Shown piece after piece: positions 1-7,383 of a stretch of DNA of 19,601 bases (position 1 is the stretch's first letter; each line of letters starts with the position of its first letter). The notes under the pieces were generated by a model. That model made no database searches. It saw only the letters and a program-made list of their open reading frames with translations, and had not been told where the DNA came from. This DNA is from JAJISK01 sp046759865 (GTDB lineage: Archaea; Thermoplasmatota; Thermoplasmata; RBG-16-68-12; JAJISG01): NCBI GenBank assembly GCA_046759865.1, contig JBHIDB010000014.1:1-19601 (forward strand), written 5' to 3'. The translations under genes were made by a program, and so were the position numbers.

Positions 1-501
1 GCGGTGGACATTCCGGTCATGGCCTACAACCTCCCGTTCTTCACGGGGGTCGACATCCCCGCCGAACTCATTCTCGATCTCGCCCGGGACGGGACCATCG
101 ACGGCCTCAAAGACAGCTCGGGCGACCTGTCCAAGGCCCTCCACATTATCGCGGAGTTGCCGGAGACCGTCTCCTTCCTCACGGGGACCGATCCTCTCCT
201 CGCCTCCGTGGTCATACACGGAGGACAGGGGGGTGTCGTGGGCTCCAGCAACGTGTTTCCCAAGAAAGTCGTCCAGCTGTACGATCTGGCGCGCCAGGGA
301 CGCACGAAGGAGGCCGTGCGGCTTCAACTCGACTTGGCACGATTTAGCCGCGCGTTGAAGGTCGGAACGTACCCCGCCGCGGCAAAATACCTCGTGGAAC
401 GGGTCTGGGGCACCGAGGCCCACTCCCGCCCCCCCGTCTCCGACTTGACCGCCAAGGAGCGCCAGCGGGTGGATGAAATCGTCGCCCCGCTCCTGGAATA
501 G
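1..501 (+). CDS. DHDPS/KDG-aldolase family lyase, 5'-truncated by the window
   Basis: This is the C-terminal 166 codons of a class I (Schiff-base) aldolase of the dihydrodipicolinate synthase/N-acetylneuraminate lyase family. The frame is open from base 1, so the true start lies upstream; the GTG at 4 is internal. Visible family marks are YNLP (residues 9-12 of the fragment), the Schiff-base lysine in LKDSSGD (K37), FLTGTD, and a glycine-rich stretch ending in GSSN. The position before a sugar-acid dehydratase and near glucose dehydrogenase and aldehyde dehydrogenase suggests a 2-keto-3-deoxy-gluconate or related keto-acid aldolase releasing pyruvate and glyceraldehyde in the cytoplasm. Lysine-pathway DHDPS cannot be excluded, because the substrate-determining N-terminal half is missing. 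The family call is firm; the substrate is inference. Confidence 0.85.
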   Translation, partial: AVDIPVMAYNLPFFTGVDIPAELILDLARDGTIDGLKDSSGDLSKALHIIAELPETVSFLTGTDPLLASVVIHGGQGGVVGSSNVFPKKVVQLYDLARQGRTKEAVRLQLDLARFSRALKVGTYPAAAKYLVERVWGTEAHSRPPVSDLTAKERQRVDEIVAPLLE

Positions 502-534
502 ACAAGCGGACGTCGACTTGGCCCGGACCCAAAG

Positions 535-544
535 CTAGATATTT
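535..544 (+). promoter_or_regulatory. TATA-like element for the dehydratase gene
   Basis: CTAGATATTT lies in the 65-nt gap after the aldolase gene. Its centre is about 27 nt before the GTG at 567 and 36 nt before the ATG at 576. It suggests that the dehydratase has its own promoter and a leaderless or nearly leaderless transcript. Confidence 0.45.
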
Positions 545-566
545 CCACGGACGGCTGGAACGGTCG

Positions 567-2285
567 GTGGCGCCTATGCCTGGGCTGCACAGCCAAGAGA
601 TGCGCAAGATCGCCCCGGAGGCCGATCCCCTTCGTCTGGCCACGGGGTGGACGATGGAGGACCTCGAACGGCCTTGGATTCTCGTCGAAACCACGGGCGG
701 GCAGAGCATGCCTTGCAGCTACCATCTACCGGATCTCGCCGACCGGTGGGTGGTGCGAGGCGTCCAGACCGCGGGAGGGGCCGCCTCCCGCTACGACTGC
801 ACGGACATCTGCGACGGCATCGACCAGGGCACCCCGGGCATGCGCTTCTCCCTCGCAAGTCGAGAGGTCATCTCCTTCGCCGTGGAGATGCATGTGCGCG
901 GCGGTCACTTCGACGGCATGTGCGTCCTCTCGGGATCCGACAAGGGGACCCCCGGGGTCCTCCTGGCCGCGGCTCGGACCGACATCCCGACGATCTTCAT
1001 CCATGGGGGGGTCATGGAGCCGGGACCCCAGGGCGTCACCCTCGAGCAGGTCGGCTCCCTGTACGCCCGACTCCGCCGCGGGGAGATCGCACAGGCGGAG
1101 TACGACAACCTGGCCCTTCACTCCTGCCCCACCACGGGAACTTGTGCCTTTCTGGGCACGGCCAACACGAACGCGATCATGGCGGAGGCTCTCGGATTGG
1201 CCCTCCCCACCAGTGCCCTCGTCCCCGCCACGAAGTTCGACGCCGGACGCCTCGCCGAGGAGGCAGGGCGTCGTGTCTTGGGGCTCGTGGAGGAAGACCT
1301 GCGTCCCTCACAGATCTTAACGAAGGAGGCGTTCGAGAACGCACTGGTCGTCCACGCGGCGATCTCCGGGAGCACGAACACGATCATGCACCTCATCGCC
1401 TTGGCGTACGAGGTGGGTGTCGACCTCCCCCTGGACCGCTTCGACGAGATCAACCGGGAGGTTCCCTTCCTGGTGAATTGCAGGCCCGCGGGCGAGCATC
1501 CCGCCAGCTACCTCTGGTACGCCGGGGGAACGCAGGGGTTGATCCGCGAACTACGAGACCTCCTCCACCTCGACGCCCTCACAGTGACGGGGCAGACGGT
1601 CGGGGAGAACCTCAAGGAGGTCGAGCGGTCGGGCTTCTTCCCGCGAGCCCGTGGTTACTTCGCGAACTTTGCCCTGGAGGCGGCCGACATCTTGCGCCCC
1701 TCCGCGGACCCCCTTGGCACGGGGTCGATCGCCGTCCTTCGAGGTTCCCTGGCGCCCGACGGCGCCGTTGTGAAGGTCGCGGCCCTGCCGAAGCAGTTCC
1801 ATGGGTTCACCGGAGAGGCAATCGTCTTCGAATCGAGTGACGAGGCCATCGAAGCCATCTTCGCGGGGAAGGTGGATCCGGGACACGCGATCGTCATCCG
1901 CTACGAGGGCCCCGCGGCGAACGGGATGCCGGAGCAGTACTACGTCACTGAGGCCATCGCGACCCAGGCGGACCTGGCGGAGGGGATCGCCCTCATCACG
2001 GATGGCCGGTTTTCCGGTGCCACCCGAGGACCCGCCATCGGCCACGTGAGCCCCGAGGCCATGGCGGGGGGACCCATTGCGCTGGTCGAGGACGGGGATC
2101 GCGTAGAGGTCGACATCACCCGGCGCCGTCTCGACCTGCCGGTGGAGGACTTGGAGGAGCGTCGAGCGAAGTGGAAACCGAAGGAACCGCGCTTTCGACG
2201 GGGCCTCCTTTCGATCTACACGCGCCTCGCGCTTTCCGCCGCTCAAGGGGCTCGCATGGACTACGATGGGCTCGACCTGAGCTGA
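567..2285 (+). CDS. IlvD/Edd-family sugar-acid (or dihydroxy-acid) dehydratase
   Basis: The 572-residue protein matches the full length of the IlvD/Edd family, Fe-S hydro-lyases that dehydrate dihydroxy or sugar acids. Seen motifs: MPCSYHL (C50), DGIDQGTPGMRFSLASRE (83-100), SGSDKGTPG (122-130), SCPTTGTC (C187, C193) followed by TANT, and near the C-terminus DGRFSG with its catalytic-type serine, then the GHVSPEA swivel-domain motif. The usual order of cluster cysteines is C...C...C, but the middle one (normally GCDK or NCDK) is serine here (S124), while the lysine often carbamylated in this family (K126) is kept. Context with an aldolase and glucose dehydrogenase points to gluconate or another aldonate rather than branched-chain amino acid synthesis; this is inference. 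GTG 567 fits the TATA spacing best; ATG 576 and ATG 600 are alternatives. The gene ends 1 nt from the convergent aldehyde dehydrogenase. Confidence 0.88.
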   Translation: MAPMPGLHSQEMRKIAPEADPLRLATGWTMEDLERPWILVETTGGQSMPCSYHLPDLADRWVVRGVQTAGGAASRYDCTDICDGIDQGTPGMRFSLASREVISFAVEMHVRGGHFDGMCVLSGSDKGTPGVLLAAARTDIPTIFIHGGVMEPGPQGVTLEQVGSLYARLRRGEIAQAEYDNLALHSCPTTGTCAFLGTANTNAIMAEALGLALPTSALVPATKFDAGRLAEEAGRRVLGLVEEDLRPSQILTKEAFENALVVHAAISGSTNTIMHLIALAYEVGVDLPLDRFDEINREVPFLVNCRPAGEHPASYLWYAGGTQGLIRELRDLLHLDALTVTGQTVGENLKEVERSGFFPRARGYFANFALEAADILRPSADPLGTGSIAVLRGSLAPDGAVVKVAALPKQFHGFTGEAIVFESSDEAIEAIFAGKVDPGHAIVIRYEGPAANGMPEQYYVTEAIATQADLAEGIALITDGRFSGATRGPAIGHVSPEAMAGGPIALVEDGDRVEVDITRRRLDLPVEDLEERRAKWKPKEPRFRRGLLSIYTRLALSAAQGARMDYDGLDLS

Positions 2286-2286
2286 G

Positions 2287-3762
2287 CTACTCGTAGGGGA
2301 AGATGTACGGCGCCTCGGGCGCGTCGCTGTAGTCCAGGTAGACCGTCTTCAGGGCGAAGTAGTGCTCGAACCCGTGAAGGGACCCGTCCCCGCCGACCCC
2401 CGACTTCCGGAAGCCTGCGTGGTAGCCGTGGACCGTCTCCGGGCCGACCTGGTTGATGAAGGTCTCTCCGAACCGGAGCTTCTGGGCGGCCTTCATCGCC
2501 GCCCTCAGGTCCTGGGTGAACATGTAGCTGGCGAGTCCATACTGGGAGTCGTTCGCATAGTCCAGGACCTCATCAAGGTCGTCGAACCCCTTGAGCGGAG
2601 TCACAGGACCGAAGATCTCCTGCTGCAGGATGTCCATGTCCTGCTCCACGTCCTCAAGCACGGTGGGGAGGAACCAGTTCCCCTTCTGGTAGTCGTCGCC
2701 GTGCGGCCTCTTCCCGCCCATGAGCAGCTTCGCCCCGTCGTCGAGGGCCTGCTTTACGGAGGCCTCCACCTTCTCTCGCTGTTCGGGAGATACCAAGGGC
2801 CCCATGTCCACGCCCTTCTCCGTCGGCCTCCCGATCCGCAGCCCCTCGACCGCGGCGAGGTACTTCCGCTTGAAGGCGTCGTACACGTCCTCCTGGATGT
2901 AGGTCCTCTCGTTGCAGATGCACGTCTGGCCGGCATTCCAATAGCGGGCCCAGAGCGCACTGCGGACGGCCCACTCCAGGTCGGCGTCTTTCCAGATGAT
3001 GAACGGCGCCTTCCCGCCCAGCTCCAAGACCACATTGGTCAGGTTCTCGCTCGCGGTCTCCATAATGGCCTGCCCGACCTCGACGGAGCCCGTCATGGTC
3101 ACCAGTTGCGTCTTGGGGTTTCGAACGAGCTCGTCCCCGACGACGCTGCCCTCTCCCGTAACGAGATTCAGCAGTCCTCGGGGGACACCGGCCTTGTCGG
3201 CCAGCTTCACCAGTTCGATCGCGGTAAGGGGCGTGGTGGATGAGGGCTTGAGGACCACCCCGTCCCCGGCGACGAGGGCCGGGGCGGCCTTCCGGGTGAC
3301 CATGGCGGCCGGGAAGTTCCAGGGGGTGATTCCCGCGACGACCCCCACGGGCACGCGGAGAATCATAATCGTCCGATCCTTCGCCTCGGCGGGGAGCACC
3401 TCTCCCTCGATCTGCCGGGCTAGGCTTGCATAGTATCGTGCGTAGACGGAGGCCCCGTTGACGTCGTCCCGCGCCTCTTTCAGAGGCTTGCCCTCTTCGG
3501 CGGTAAGGACCTGGGCGATGGCCTCTCGGTTCTCCTCGATGAGATCGGCCCACCCCAGGACGAGCTTCGCTCGCTCCGACGCGGGAACGTCTTCCCAGGC
3601 GATCTGGGCATCCGCGGCCGCGTCAAGGGCCCGCCTCGCGTCCTCACGTGTGCCCTTGGGGACGCGATCGACCACCTCCTCCGTGGTGGGATTCCAGACC
3701 TCCAGGAACTCGCCGGATTCGCTCTCGACCCACTCCCCGTCGATGAAAAACGGTTGTGCCAT
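2287..3762 (-). CDS. NAD(P)-dependent aldehyde dehydrogenase (glyceraldehyde/lactaldehyde type)
   Basis: A full-length (491 aa) member of the ALDH superfamily. Seen: the TPWNFP oxyanion asparagine (N149), LKPSS cofactor lysine (K172), MTGSVEVG turn (223-230), LELGGK general-base glutamate (E247) and the catalytic cysteine in GQTCIC (C281). The C-terminal GYHAGFRKSG and a YLDYS-like ending resemble what I recall of the Thermoplasma glyceraldehyde dehydrogenase and of E. coli AldA. The likely role is oxidation of glyceraldehyde to glycerate after KDG cleavage; lactaldehyde or alpha-ketoglutarate semialdehyde are alternatives. It starts at ATG, 8 nt after the transcription start predicted from its TATA-like box, and diverges from glucose dehydrogenase across 121 nt, suggesting co-regulation. 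Subfamily and substrate rest on remembered similarity plus context. Confidence 0.92.
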   Translation of the reverse strand: MAQPFFIDGEWVESESGEFLEVWNPTTEEVVDRVPKGTREDARRALDAAADAQIAWEDVPASERAKLVLGWADLIEENREAIAQVLTAEEGKPLKEARDDVNGASVYARYYASLARQIEGEVLPAEAKDRTIMILRVPVGVVAGITPWNFPAAMVTRKAAPALVAGDGVVLKPSSTTPLTAIELVKLADKAGVPRGLLNLVTGEGSVVGDELVRNPKTQLVTMTGSVEVGQAIMETASENLTNVVLELGGKAPFIIWKDADLEWAVRSALWARYWNAGQTCICNERTYIQEDVYDAFKRKYLAAVEGLRIGRPTEKGVDMGPLVSPEQREKVEASVKQALDDGAKLLMGGKRPHGDDYQKGNWFLPTVLEDVEQDMDILQQEIFGPVTPLKGFDDLDEVLDYANDSQYGLASYMFTQDLRAAMKAAQKLRFGETFINQVGPETVHGYHAGFRKSGVGGDGSLHGFEHYFALKTVYLDYSDAPEAPYIFPYE

Positions 3763-3883
3763 GGAGACCCGCTTCGCTAGCGGCTGCGTGCCTATTTAGC
3801 CTTGCCTGGGACCCTTCCAAGGGCTGCGCGTTCCACCACCTAGAGAGAAAGGTTAATGAACTTTCTCGCACGCTCGGAAGCAG
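3763..3883. promoter_or_regulatory. Divergent promoter region, aldehyde dehydrogenase / glucose dehydrogenase
   Basis: This 121-nt intergenic region serves two divergent sugar-oxidation genes. On the minus strand CTAAATAG (3792-3799) is a good TATA-like box about 34 nt from the aldehyde dehydrogenase ATG. On the plus strand GTTAATGA (3852-3859) lies about 28 nt before the glucose dehydrogenase ATG, which would make that transcript leaderless. A perfect inverted repeat encloses the plus-strand box and is listed separately. Confidence 0.6.
3845..3867. promoter_or_regulatory. Inverted repeat around the glucose dehydrogenase TATA box, candidate operator
   Basis: GAGAAAG (3845-3851) and CTTTCTC (3861-3867) are exact reverse complements separated by 9 nt that contain the TATA-like GTTAATG. 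A dimeric regulator bound here would cover the TBP site. A repressor role is inferred only from position. Confidence 0.5.
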
Positions 3884-4993
3884 ATGCATCGGATCGTCGT
3901 CGAGCCGCCCAAGCCGGGGGTGCATCTCATCGAGGACGACGAGCCAATCCCGAGTCCCGATGAGGTCCTGGTAGAGACCCTGGAGGTCGGAATCGATGGC
4001 ACCGACCTGGAGATTGCACGGGGCGAGTACGGCGCCGCGCCGAAAGGGGACAGATACCTCACGCTGGGCCACGAGGCCGTAGGGCGCGTCCTGGAGGTCC
4101 CGGACGGTAGCGGGCTTCGCGCGGGAGACTTGGTGACGCCCACCGTCCGACGCGGTTGTGACCTGTGTCTCCCGTGCAAGTCCGGGCAGAGCGACTTCTG
4201 TTTCACGGGCCTCTATCGAGAGCGCGGCATCAACGGAATCAACGGCTTCAACTCGGAGCGCTGGACAGACGAGGAAGAATACCTCGTTCCCGTCGATCCC
4301 GGGCTCCGTGAGGTAGCCGTCATCACGGAGCCGTTGAGCGTGGTCGTGAAGGCGCTGCATCAGACGCTGAAGATCCAGGAACGGCTCCCCTGGAAGGAGA
4401 CGGAGGACCTGGCGGAGAAGAAGGCCTTTGTGGCCGGGTCCGGCTCCCTTGGCCTCATGGCGACCTTCCTTCTCCGTCTCGAACACGCCGAGGTCCTTAC
4501 CATGGATCGACAGGCCGATGACGCCCAGAAGTCGCGACTCATCGAGAGCCTCGGGGCGCATCATCTGAACGTTCGGGAGGTGGATCCCCTGACCCTCGCA
4601 CGCGACTTCGATGGGTTCGACATCATCGTCGAAGCGACCGGAGCTCCGCAGGTTCCCTTCGATCTCCTCCCGGCTTTGGGGGACAACGGCATCATGGTCC
4701 TCCTAGGTGTTCCAGGAAAGAATATGAGCGTCGAGGTAGACGCGACGGCCATCGTCCGGGAGATGGTCCTGGCAAACCAGGTGGTCTTTGGCACGGTCAA
4801 CTCCAACGCCTCCCACTTTCACCGGGCCCTGGGCTACCTCCGGCAGATCCTGGATCGCTACCCCAGAGAAATCCGGGCCTTCATCAGCCACCGGCATCCG
4901 TGGCGCGAGTTCGAGGTCGCATTCAGGGAGCGTGGGAAGGAGGTCATCAAGGACGTCCTCGTGTGGCAAACGGAAGGGCCTGCGAGGACGTGA
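3884..4993 (+). CDS. gdh: Zinc-dependent glucose 1-dehydrogenase (archaeal type)
   Basis: A 369-residue medium-chain dehydrogenase of the archaeal glucose dehydrogenase family, oxidising glucose (often also galactose or xylose) to the lactone with NAD(P)+. Seen: catalytic zinc region GIDGTD (D38), GHE (H63, E64), the structural zinc lobe with C92, C95, C98 and C106, E149 in ITEP, and a Rossmann turn GSGSLG. D38 sits where Sulfolobus-type and most other MDR enzymes have cysteine; aspartate here is, to my knowledge, also found in the Haloferax enzyme. The length and the C-terminal FGTVNSN/HF segment fit the family. ATG 3884 is about 28 nt from the TATA-like box. It is convergent with the downstream cyclase-family gene (17-nt gap). 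It feeds the lactonase at 7384 and the dehydratase at 567. Sugar specificity cannot be read from sequence. Confidence 0.9.
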   Translation: MHRIVVEPPKPGVHLIEDDEPIPSPDEVLVETLEVGIDGTDLEIARGEYGAAPKGDRYLTLGHEAVGRVLEVPDGSGLRAGDLVTPTVRRGCDLCLPCKSGQSDFCFTGLYRERGINGINGFNSERWTDEEEYLVPVDPGLREVAVITEPLSVVVKALHQTLKIQERLPWKETEDLAEKKAFVAGSGSLGLMATFLLRLEHAEVLTMDRQADDAQKSRLIESLGAHHLNVREVDPLTLARDFDGFDIIVEATGAPQVPFDLLPALGDNGIMVLLGVPGKNMSVEVDATAIVREMVLANQVVFGTVNSNASHFHRALGYLRQILDRYPREIRAFISHRHPWREFEVAFRERGKEVIKDVLVWQTEGPART

Positions 4994-5010
4994 ATTGTGG
5001 TACCCAACCG

Positions 5011-5679
5011 TCAGAGCGCCTTGGGGGGGGCTTCCTCCCACAGCACCGCCCGAGCGGGTGCCCCGTCGCCGCCCACGACCCGGAGGGGGAGACAGTCGAA
5101 CCAGTACCGTCCGGGCTTGGCCAAGGAGAGATCGAGACCCTCGATGATGCCTATTCCTCGGCCCAGGAGGAGACGATGGGCTGGAAAGCCCTCTACGCCG
5201 AAGCCCTCGATGGAGAGGGCGTCAAGGCCTACCGCCTTGACCTCGCGATCGGCCAGGAAGCGGGCCCCCTCCTCCGAAAGATAGACATAGTCCTCGAAGA
5301 AGCGATCACGCTGCCACCGCTTGGAGTTTCGAGTCTTCAGGAGGATGATGTCCCCCCGCTCGAAGGAGTGTGGCCGCAGGTTGTGCTCCCTCAGCGCGTG
5401 GCTCACGCCTCGGAGGTCGAGGACCTGGGCGGGCCCCGAGAAGGCCAACACGTCCACCTCGTCCACGGAGGGGGCGTTCGGGAGGCAATGGGAGGGGACG
5501 TCCACGTGGGTCCCCGAATGGGCACTCAAGGTGAGTTCCGAGAGGGTCAAGGGGTCCCCCTTCTCCAGGTTCATCTGCTCGTGACGGGCGAACGGCGTGT
5601 CCCCTGGGTAGCAGGGTGTGGTAGCACTCAAGGGCAGGCTGACATCAATGACTCCGATGCTCGCACCTCCAGCGTCCAA
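5011..5679 (-). CDS. Cyclase-family metal hydrolase (KynB-like)
   Basis: A 222-residue protein of the cyclase family (Pfam PF04199), which includes bacterial kynurenine formamidase and isatin hydrolase. The full metal motif HxGTHxDxPxH is intact (H54, H58, D60, H64), and YPGDTPF near residues 24-30 is also typical of KynB. The natural substrate is unclear; kynurenine formamidase is possible, but the neighbours are sugar genes and no tryptophan-degradation gene is visible, so hydrolysis of a lactone, amide or ester linked to sugar metabolism is equally likely. The start is TTG: the frame closes at a TAA at 5698-5700 and no ATG or GTG occurs before the conserved region. A TATA-like GTTTTAA at 5697-5704 lies about 22 nt upstream. 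It sits 38 nt after treT on the same strand, so co-transcription is also possible. Confidence 0.85.
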   Translation of the reverse strand: MDAGGASIGVIDVSLPLSATTPCYPGDTPFARHEQMNLEKGDPLTLSELTLSAHSGTHVDVPSHCLPNAPSVDEVDVLAFSGPAQVLDLRGVSHALREHNLRPHSFERGDIILLKTRNSKRWQRDRFFEDYVYLSEEGARFLADREVKAVGLDALSIEGFGVEGFPAHRLLLGRGIGIIEGLDLSLAKPGRYWFDCLPLRVVGGDGAPARAVLWEEAPPKAL

Positions 5680-5696
5680 TCTAGCGCGGAAGGCAG

Positions 5697-5704
5697 GTTA
5701 AAAC
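5697..5704 (-). promoter_or_regulatory. TATA-like element ahead of the KynB-like gene
   Basis: On the minus strand GTTTTAA lies in the short treT/cyclase gap, about 22 nt before the TTG start. It would allow separate expression of the hydrolase. The spacing is slightly short for a leaderless start, so support is modest. Confidence 0.35.
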
Positions 5705-5717
5705 GTTAGGTGGACGC

Positions 5718-7007
5718 TCAGTCGGAATCCAAGTTCCTGAGCAACTCGATGTAGTCCCCGAGCTGGCGCGTGACGAGGTAGTGGCGCTTGACGTGGGCCC
5801 GCCCGGCGGCGCCCATCCGGTTTCGAAGGTTCTCATCCCGCAGCAGTCGAACCAGGCGCCCCGCCGCGGTCTCGGCATCCTGCACTAGATAACCCGTGCT
5901 GCCGTCAATGATTTGGAGGGGGATCCCCCCCGCGTAGCTCCCCACGACGGGGACCCCCTTCCAGAGAGATTCCGAGACGGCCAGCCCAAAGCCCTCTCGG
6001 ACGGACCGGAGGAGGGCCACCCGGGACAGCCGCTGAAAGGCGTTCACCTCCGAGGCCCCCACGCCCCGCAAGTTTGTCAGGAAGAAGACGTCGGGATCCT
6101 CCCCGGCCCTCCGGAGGGCCCTCTCGTAGTACTCCCAGCCCTCCGGATCGTCCTGGGCCATGGCGGAGATGAAGAGGAGTTGAAGTCGGGGCACCTTCCG
6201 CTTGATGCGGCGGTAGAGGCGCAATAGGCGGGAGGACGCTGGATGTGGGTTCCCTGCCTTAATGGTTCGGTAGATGTCGATAACGCCCAGGGGGTCCTTC
6301 CATGGATCGAACCGGGCCACCGTGGAGATCGTGGGCTTCATCGGATCCACACCGAACCGTGAGGCTGTGCGGTCAAGCTCTTCCGGAGTCATAGGCCGGT
6401 TCTTGGGCGAGAGAGGGTCGATGCTCGGATGCATAACCACAGGGCGCTGACAGCCCAGCCCGTCCTGGTGATATTGCTCGAGGCTGAAGACACCAGCTTC
6501 GTAGTGGGGAACGAAGGTGGCCAGAAGCTTTAGAATTCCCGGATTCGCGTTCGAGGGGTCCGCGTGGCACCTCCAAATCCACTTACCGCCTTTTAGGGCG
6601 TACTGGATGAGGGGCAAGGGTTGGGGGTCATGGACGACAACGAAATCCCACCCGTCCTCGAGCCCCTCTGCGTTCCTCTTGTTGACCTCGAGGTAATGTC
6701 CCCGCATCCCACTCGAGATCGAGACATCCCCGCCTTGAAACCCGTTATGAATCGCTTTCGTGATCCAGAAGAACCTCTCGTCCGCCTCGATGACGTTCCA
6801 GTGTGCATCGATGCCCACGTCTCGCATGAGCGGAACTAGGGAATAGAGAATCTCGGCCACCCCACCGCCGAAGGAGGTGGAGTTGACGTGAAGGACGCGC
6901 TTACCCTCGAGGTGCTTGGCGGAAGACCGGAGAGATTCGACCACGCGCTCCCCCGCCAGTTCGCGGTAGTCATCCAGACTCTTGGGTTGAATCTGGACGG
7001 TTCTCAC
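5718..7007 (-). CDS. treT: Trehalose glycosyltransferring synthase (GT4 family)
   Basis: A 429-residue retaining GT4 glycosyltransferase. The N-terminal HVNSTSFGGGVAEIL motif (about 40-54) is the hallmark of TreT, which joins NDP-glucose and free glucose to give trehalose; some archaeal enzymes also run in reverse. Other marks are HDPQPL, WRCHAD, and the C-terminal EX7E nucleotide-sugar motif (E338 in REGFG, E346 in SES). The length fits the family. The start is GTG at 7007. Two TATA-like elements lie upstream on the minus strand: GTTTACC (7029-7035), about 25 nt away and fitting a leaderless start, and GTTTAAG (7061-7067), which would give a leader of about 30 nt. The reverse reaction would feed glucose to the neighbouring dehydrogenase; the forward one would make a compatible solute. 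The direction cannot be told from sequence. Confidence 0.92.
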   Translation of the reverse strand: MRTVQIQPKSLDDYRELAGERVVESLRSSAKHLEGKRVLHVNSTSFGGGVAEILYSLVPLMRDVGIDAHWNVIEADERFFWITKAIHNGFQGGDVSISSGMRGHYLEVNKRNAEGLEDGWDFVVVHDPQPLPLIQYALKGGKWIWRCHADPSNANPGILKLLATFVPHYEAGVFSLEQYHQDGLGCQRPVVMHPSIDPLSPKNRPMTPEELDRTASRFGVDPMKPTISTVARFDPWKDPLGVIDIYRTIKAGNPHPASSRLLRLYRRIKRKVPRLQLLFISAMAQDDPEGWEYYERALRRAGEDPDVFFLTNLRGVGASEVNAFQRLSRVALLRSVREGFGLAVSESLWKGVPVVGSYAGGIPLQIIDGSTGYLVQDAETAAGRLVRLLRDENLRNRMGAAGRAHVKRHYLVTRQLGDYIELLRNLDSD

Positions 7008-7383
7008 GTTGAGTGCACCCGCCTGACCGGTAAACGGGATGCGAGCATCCGCTTCGGGTCCTTAAACGTTTGGTCGTGCCCCTTCCTGTTATGCCACTCT
7101 CGTAGCGTCCGACCTTGGAACCCGGTCGGGATCATTCCTACCCAAAGGAGACACCACGGGAACCGAGACACAGACTCACCGGATCAAACTCCAGCTCCTG
7201 AGAAGGACAACGTTCTTCTTGTGAATGTTCATCCAGGATCGAAGGCCGGACGAGCACCGGGGGGAAAGGCGTTGGCACTGTTGACCCAGCGGCCCGGGGG
7301 ATTTGGAGGAACCTCGGCACCTAGGCCAGCATCTCGGGTTGGGCGATCACGGCCGAGCTAAGCTAAGCCGGCAGGAGTCGCGA
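7008..7383. promoter_or_regulatory. Divergent intergenic region, treT / lactonase operon
   Basis: These 376 nt have no convincing gene; short ORFs here show no recognisable motif. They hold the two candidate treT boxes (minus strand, 7029-7035 and 7061-7067), a stem-loop of CCGACC (7109-7114) with GGTCGG (7124-7129), and, next to the lactonase start, GCCG (7352-7355) with CGGC (7369-7372) around a partial repeat AGCTAAGCTAAG. A Shine-Dalgarno-like AGGAG at 7373-7377 lies 6 nt before ATG 7384. I see no clear TATA box for the plus-strand operon. Confidence 0.5.

Noticed and set aside
647..1840. Long alternative plus-strand frame (397 codons) inside the dehydratase gene
   Set aside because: The translation is dominated by Arg, Gly, Pro and His, typical of an out-of-frame reading of GC-rich DNA, and the dehydratase frame has clear family motifs.
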